64,000 bases of DNA, taken from assembly GCF_022347205.1 (NCBI RefSeq), contig NZ_JAKRNE010000013.1, forward strand, positions 1 through 64,000, written 5' to 3'. The stretch is from Corynebacterium sp. ACRPO (GTDB lineage Bacteria; Actinomycetota; Actinomycetes; Mycobacteriales; Mycobacteriaceae). Below are positions 62,020 through 64,000 of this stretch, one piece after another (position 1 is the first letter of the stretch; each line of letters starts with the position of its first letter). The notes under the pieces were generated by a model. That model saw only the letters and a list, made by a program, of their open reading frames with translations, was not told where the DNA came from and did no database searches. Both the position numbers and the translations under genes were made by a program.

Positions 62020-64000
62020 CTATCGTTGAACAGAAAAACCTTTCAGGCGTAGTGAGTTGGTAACTACAAAAACCGAGCTCAGTGCCATCGCGAGGCCGGC
62101 CAGCAGGGGGTTGAGCCAGCCCAGCGCGGCCACGGGAATGAGTACGACGTTATAGGCAAAGGCCCAGAAAAGGTTGCCCTTAATAATTGCTAGTGTGCGG
62201 CGCGAGAGCCGAATAGCATCAGCGGCGCAACGCAGATCGCCATTCATGAGGGTGATATCGGAGGCTTCAATGGCAACGTCGGTACCCGCGCCCATGGCAA
62301 GACCGAGGTCGGCTTGGGCCAGTGCGGCGGCGTCATTAATGCCATCGCCCACCATCGCCACGGTGTGCCCCGCGGCCTGCAACTCCTTGATGTGGTCTAC
62401 CTTGTCTTCCGGAAGAACCTCGGCGCTGATGCGGTCGATCCCTACCTCGGCGGCCACGGCTTGAGCGGCCCCGGCATTATCACCGGTCAGCAGGTAAGGG
62501 GTGAGCCCCAGTTCCTTCATCTGCGCCACGGCGGCGGCCGAGCTGGGCTTGATGGTATCGCGGACCTCAATGACGCCTGCGGGCTGTCCGTTGACGGTGA
62601 CGACCACCGGCGTGGCACCAGCGTCCTGTGCGGCGCGGAACGGCGCTTCCAGGTCGCCCAACGGGCCTTGGCGCTTGCCGACGCCCACCCGGACCCCCTC
62701 CACAGTTCCTTCCACGCCACCCGGAACCACTGCGAAGTCGGTAGCCGGCTGAACGTTGCGCTCTCTTGCGATGGCGCGAGCGATGGGGTGTTCGGAGTTG
62801 TGTTCCACGGCCGCGGCCAAGTCGAGGACGTCGCCGTGTACGGCGGTGACGGACATCTCTCCGGCCGTGACCGTGCCGGTCTTGTCCATGACGATGGTAT
62901 CGATTTGCCGCGTAGATTCCAGGATCTCAGGGCCCTTAATGACAAGCCCGAGCTGCGCGCCGCGGCCGGTGCCGACGAGGATCGCGGTGGGCGTCGCCAA
63001 GCCCATAGCGCAAGGGCAGGCCACAATGAGGACGGAGACCGCGGCGATAAAGGCTGGGGCCACCCCGCCGAAGAAGAGATGAACAAGGAGTGTTAGCGCT
63101 GCTACGGCAATGACCGCGGGGACGAAGACTTGCGCAATGCGGTCCACGAGGCGCTGTACTGGCGCCTTGGACGTTTGTGCATCCGTGACCAGCTGGGCCA
63201 TTTGGGCCAGTACCGTATCCTCGCCCACCTTGGTCGCTCGAACCTCAAGCTTGCCAGAGGCATTAATGGTCGCGCCGGTCACGGCATCGCCGGAGCCGAC
63301 CTCGACGGGCACGGACTCGCCGGTAATCATGGAGGCGTCGACCGCCGAGCTACCGGCAACAACGATGCCATCGGTGGCGATCTTTTCGCCCGGGCGTACT
63401 ACGAAGACATCGCCTACCTGCAACTGGGCAATGGGAATGCGCTGCTCGCCTCCCTCCCTCAGCACCGAGGCTTCCTTAGCGCCTAGGGAGAGCAGCTCCC
63501 GCAGGGCCTCAGAGGACTGGCCTTTGGCCCGTGCCTCGAACCACCGACCGAGCAGGAGGAAGGTAATGATCATGCCCACGGACTCGAAATAAATGTGATC
63601 CATCTGCGCCGCGTTCGCGTCCAGCGTCATGTGCATTTTCATGCCCGGTTCGCCCGCGTTGCCGAAAAATAGCGCCCATAGCGACCAAAAATAGGCCGCA
63701 GAGGTTCCCATGGTGATAAGCGTGTCCATGGTAAAAGAACCGTGCTTGAGGTTCGTCCACGTAGCGGTGTGGAAAGGCGCGCCACCAAAGATATAAACGA
63801 TGGTTGCCACGATGGCGCAGGCCCACTGCCAATTGGGAAATTGCAGTGCTGGCCACATCGATACCACCATGAGCGGTAGCGATAGAGCACCGGAGATAAC
63901 GGTGCGGCGCAGCAATCCCCCGTCACTGCTCTTCTCGGCTTCGGGCTCCTCCGTCTTCGCCGCCGCCATATCGAAGGCGCCGTAACCTGCGCCCTCTACC
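62020..64000 (-). CDS. Heavy-metal (copper-type) P1B-type ATPase, 5' end beyond the window
   Basis: Visible residues start within the end of an N-terminal metal-binding domain (EGAGYGAFD), which shows that the open frame continues past the right edge; the ATG at 63969 is internal. The transport core has the A-domain TGES ([10 protein letters not shown]), the metal-binding CPC in [12 protein letters not shown], the phosphorylation motif DKTGT, an HP motif in NSEHPIARA and [13 protein letters not shown] with the N/MxxSS-type final helices ([12 protein letters not shown]) fits Cu+ export. The protein resembles CtpA/CopA. Confidence 0.92.
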   Translation of the reverse strand, partial: VEGAGYGAFDMAAAKTEEPEAEKSSDGGLLRRTVISGALSLPLMVVSMWPALQFPNWQWACAIVATIVYIFGGAPFHTATWTNLKHGSFTMDTLITMGTSAAYFWSLWALFFGNAGEPGMKMHMTLDANAAQMDHIYFESVGMIITFLLLGRWFEARAKGQSSEALRELLSLGAKEASVLREGGEQRIPIAQLQVGDVFVVRPGEKIATDGIVVAGSSAVDASMITGESVPVEVGSGDAVTGATINASGKLEVRATKVGEDTVLAQMAQLVTDAQTSKAPVQRLVDRIAQVFVPAVIAVAALTLLVHLFFGGVAPAFIAAVSVLIVACPCAMGLATPTAILVGTGRGAQLGLVIKGPEILESTRQIDTIVMDKTGTVTAGEMSVTAVHGDVLDLAAAVEHNSEHPIARAIARERNVQPATDFAVVPGGVEGTVEGVRVGVGKRQGPLGDLEAPFRAAQDAGATPVVVTVNGQPAGVIEVRDTIKPSSAAAVAQMKELGLTPYLLTGDNAGAAQAVAAEVGIDRISAEVLPEDKVDHIKELQAAGHTVAMVGDGINDAAALAQADLGLAMGAGTDVAIEASDITLMNGDLRCAADAIRLSRRTLAIIKGNLFWAFAYNVVLIPVAALGWLNPLLAGLAMALSSVFVVTNSLRLKGFSVQR

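Noticed and set aside
1-64000. CRISPR arrays, tRNA, rRNA or a complete phage or defence island
   Set aside because: No regularly spaced repeats, no tRNA-like cloverleaf sequence and no set of defence genes were seen; the only defence trace is the methyltransferase tail.

Overview
The window looks like a piece of a Corynebacterium chromosome close to the replication origin. Most proteins have the sequence and order known from corynebacteria and mycobacteria: NUDIX/pcnA/DUF6049/MurJ with a pseudokinase tail, fused trpCF, ino1, DUF5318/class A PBP/GT87, and rpsF-ssb-rplI-dnaB. GC content is high. Many genes start six to eight bases after a TANNNT-type -10 box without a Shine-Dalgarno sequence, which fits the abundant leaderless transcripts of this genus. 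Seven near-perfect parS sites (consensus TGTTTCACGTGAAACA) lie between 13.5 and 24.7 kb, and a cluster of DnaA boxes precedes dnaB at 58.4-58.7 kb. The species cannot be fixed from the sequence.

Layout. 1-2.6 kb is a damaged accessory stretch: the end of an IS256-family element, the 3' remnant of an MmeI-type DNA methyltransferase gene, a DUF2268 gene cut by a complete IS6-family element (IS1628-like), and a 44-bp stub of a yceI gene on the other side. 2.7-11.1 kb is core: murJ, a DUF6049 gene and a NUDIX gene on the minus strand, diverging from pcnA and a YqgE/AlgH gene. 11.1-16.5 kb holds transporters (BrnFE-type exporter, SBF-type symporter, DAACS symporter) and small envelope proteins (Rieske lipoprotein, SdpI-like). 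16.5-23.4 kb is the trp operon trpL-E-G-D-CF-B-A, with a leader peptide carrying three Trp codons. 23.5-33.7 kb has an aldehyde dehydrogenase, an MFS transporter, a MOSC protein, a large unrecognised protein of 857 residues, leuS and a hypothetical gene. 34-41.5 kb has a MarR regulator with two matching operators, a YhdH/AcuI-like reductase, a VanZ-like protein, a DUF364 protein, and a HrtBA/ChrSA-like ABC transporter and two-component system with a flavoprotein in the same operon as the kinase. 41.5-52.4 kb has nnr, an Nei-like glycosylase, a DUF1846 protein, trhO, pabAB-pabC, a malR-uspA pair and ino1. 52.5-64 kb has the cell-wall cluster, rpsF-ssb-rplI, dnaB, a second VanZ-like gene, an MFS transporter and a copper-type P-ATPase that runs off the right edge.

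The parts most worth a second look are the parS array, several sites of which lie inside genes and force the peptide VSRET into unrelated proteins; one parS placed at the heart of a terminator-like palindrome; the DnaA-box cluster before dnaB; the IS6 scar; the five tandem hairpins between the aldehyde dehydrogenase and MFS genes; and the orphan 857-residue protein. I found no CRISPR array, tRNA, rRNA or recognisable complete defence system.
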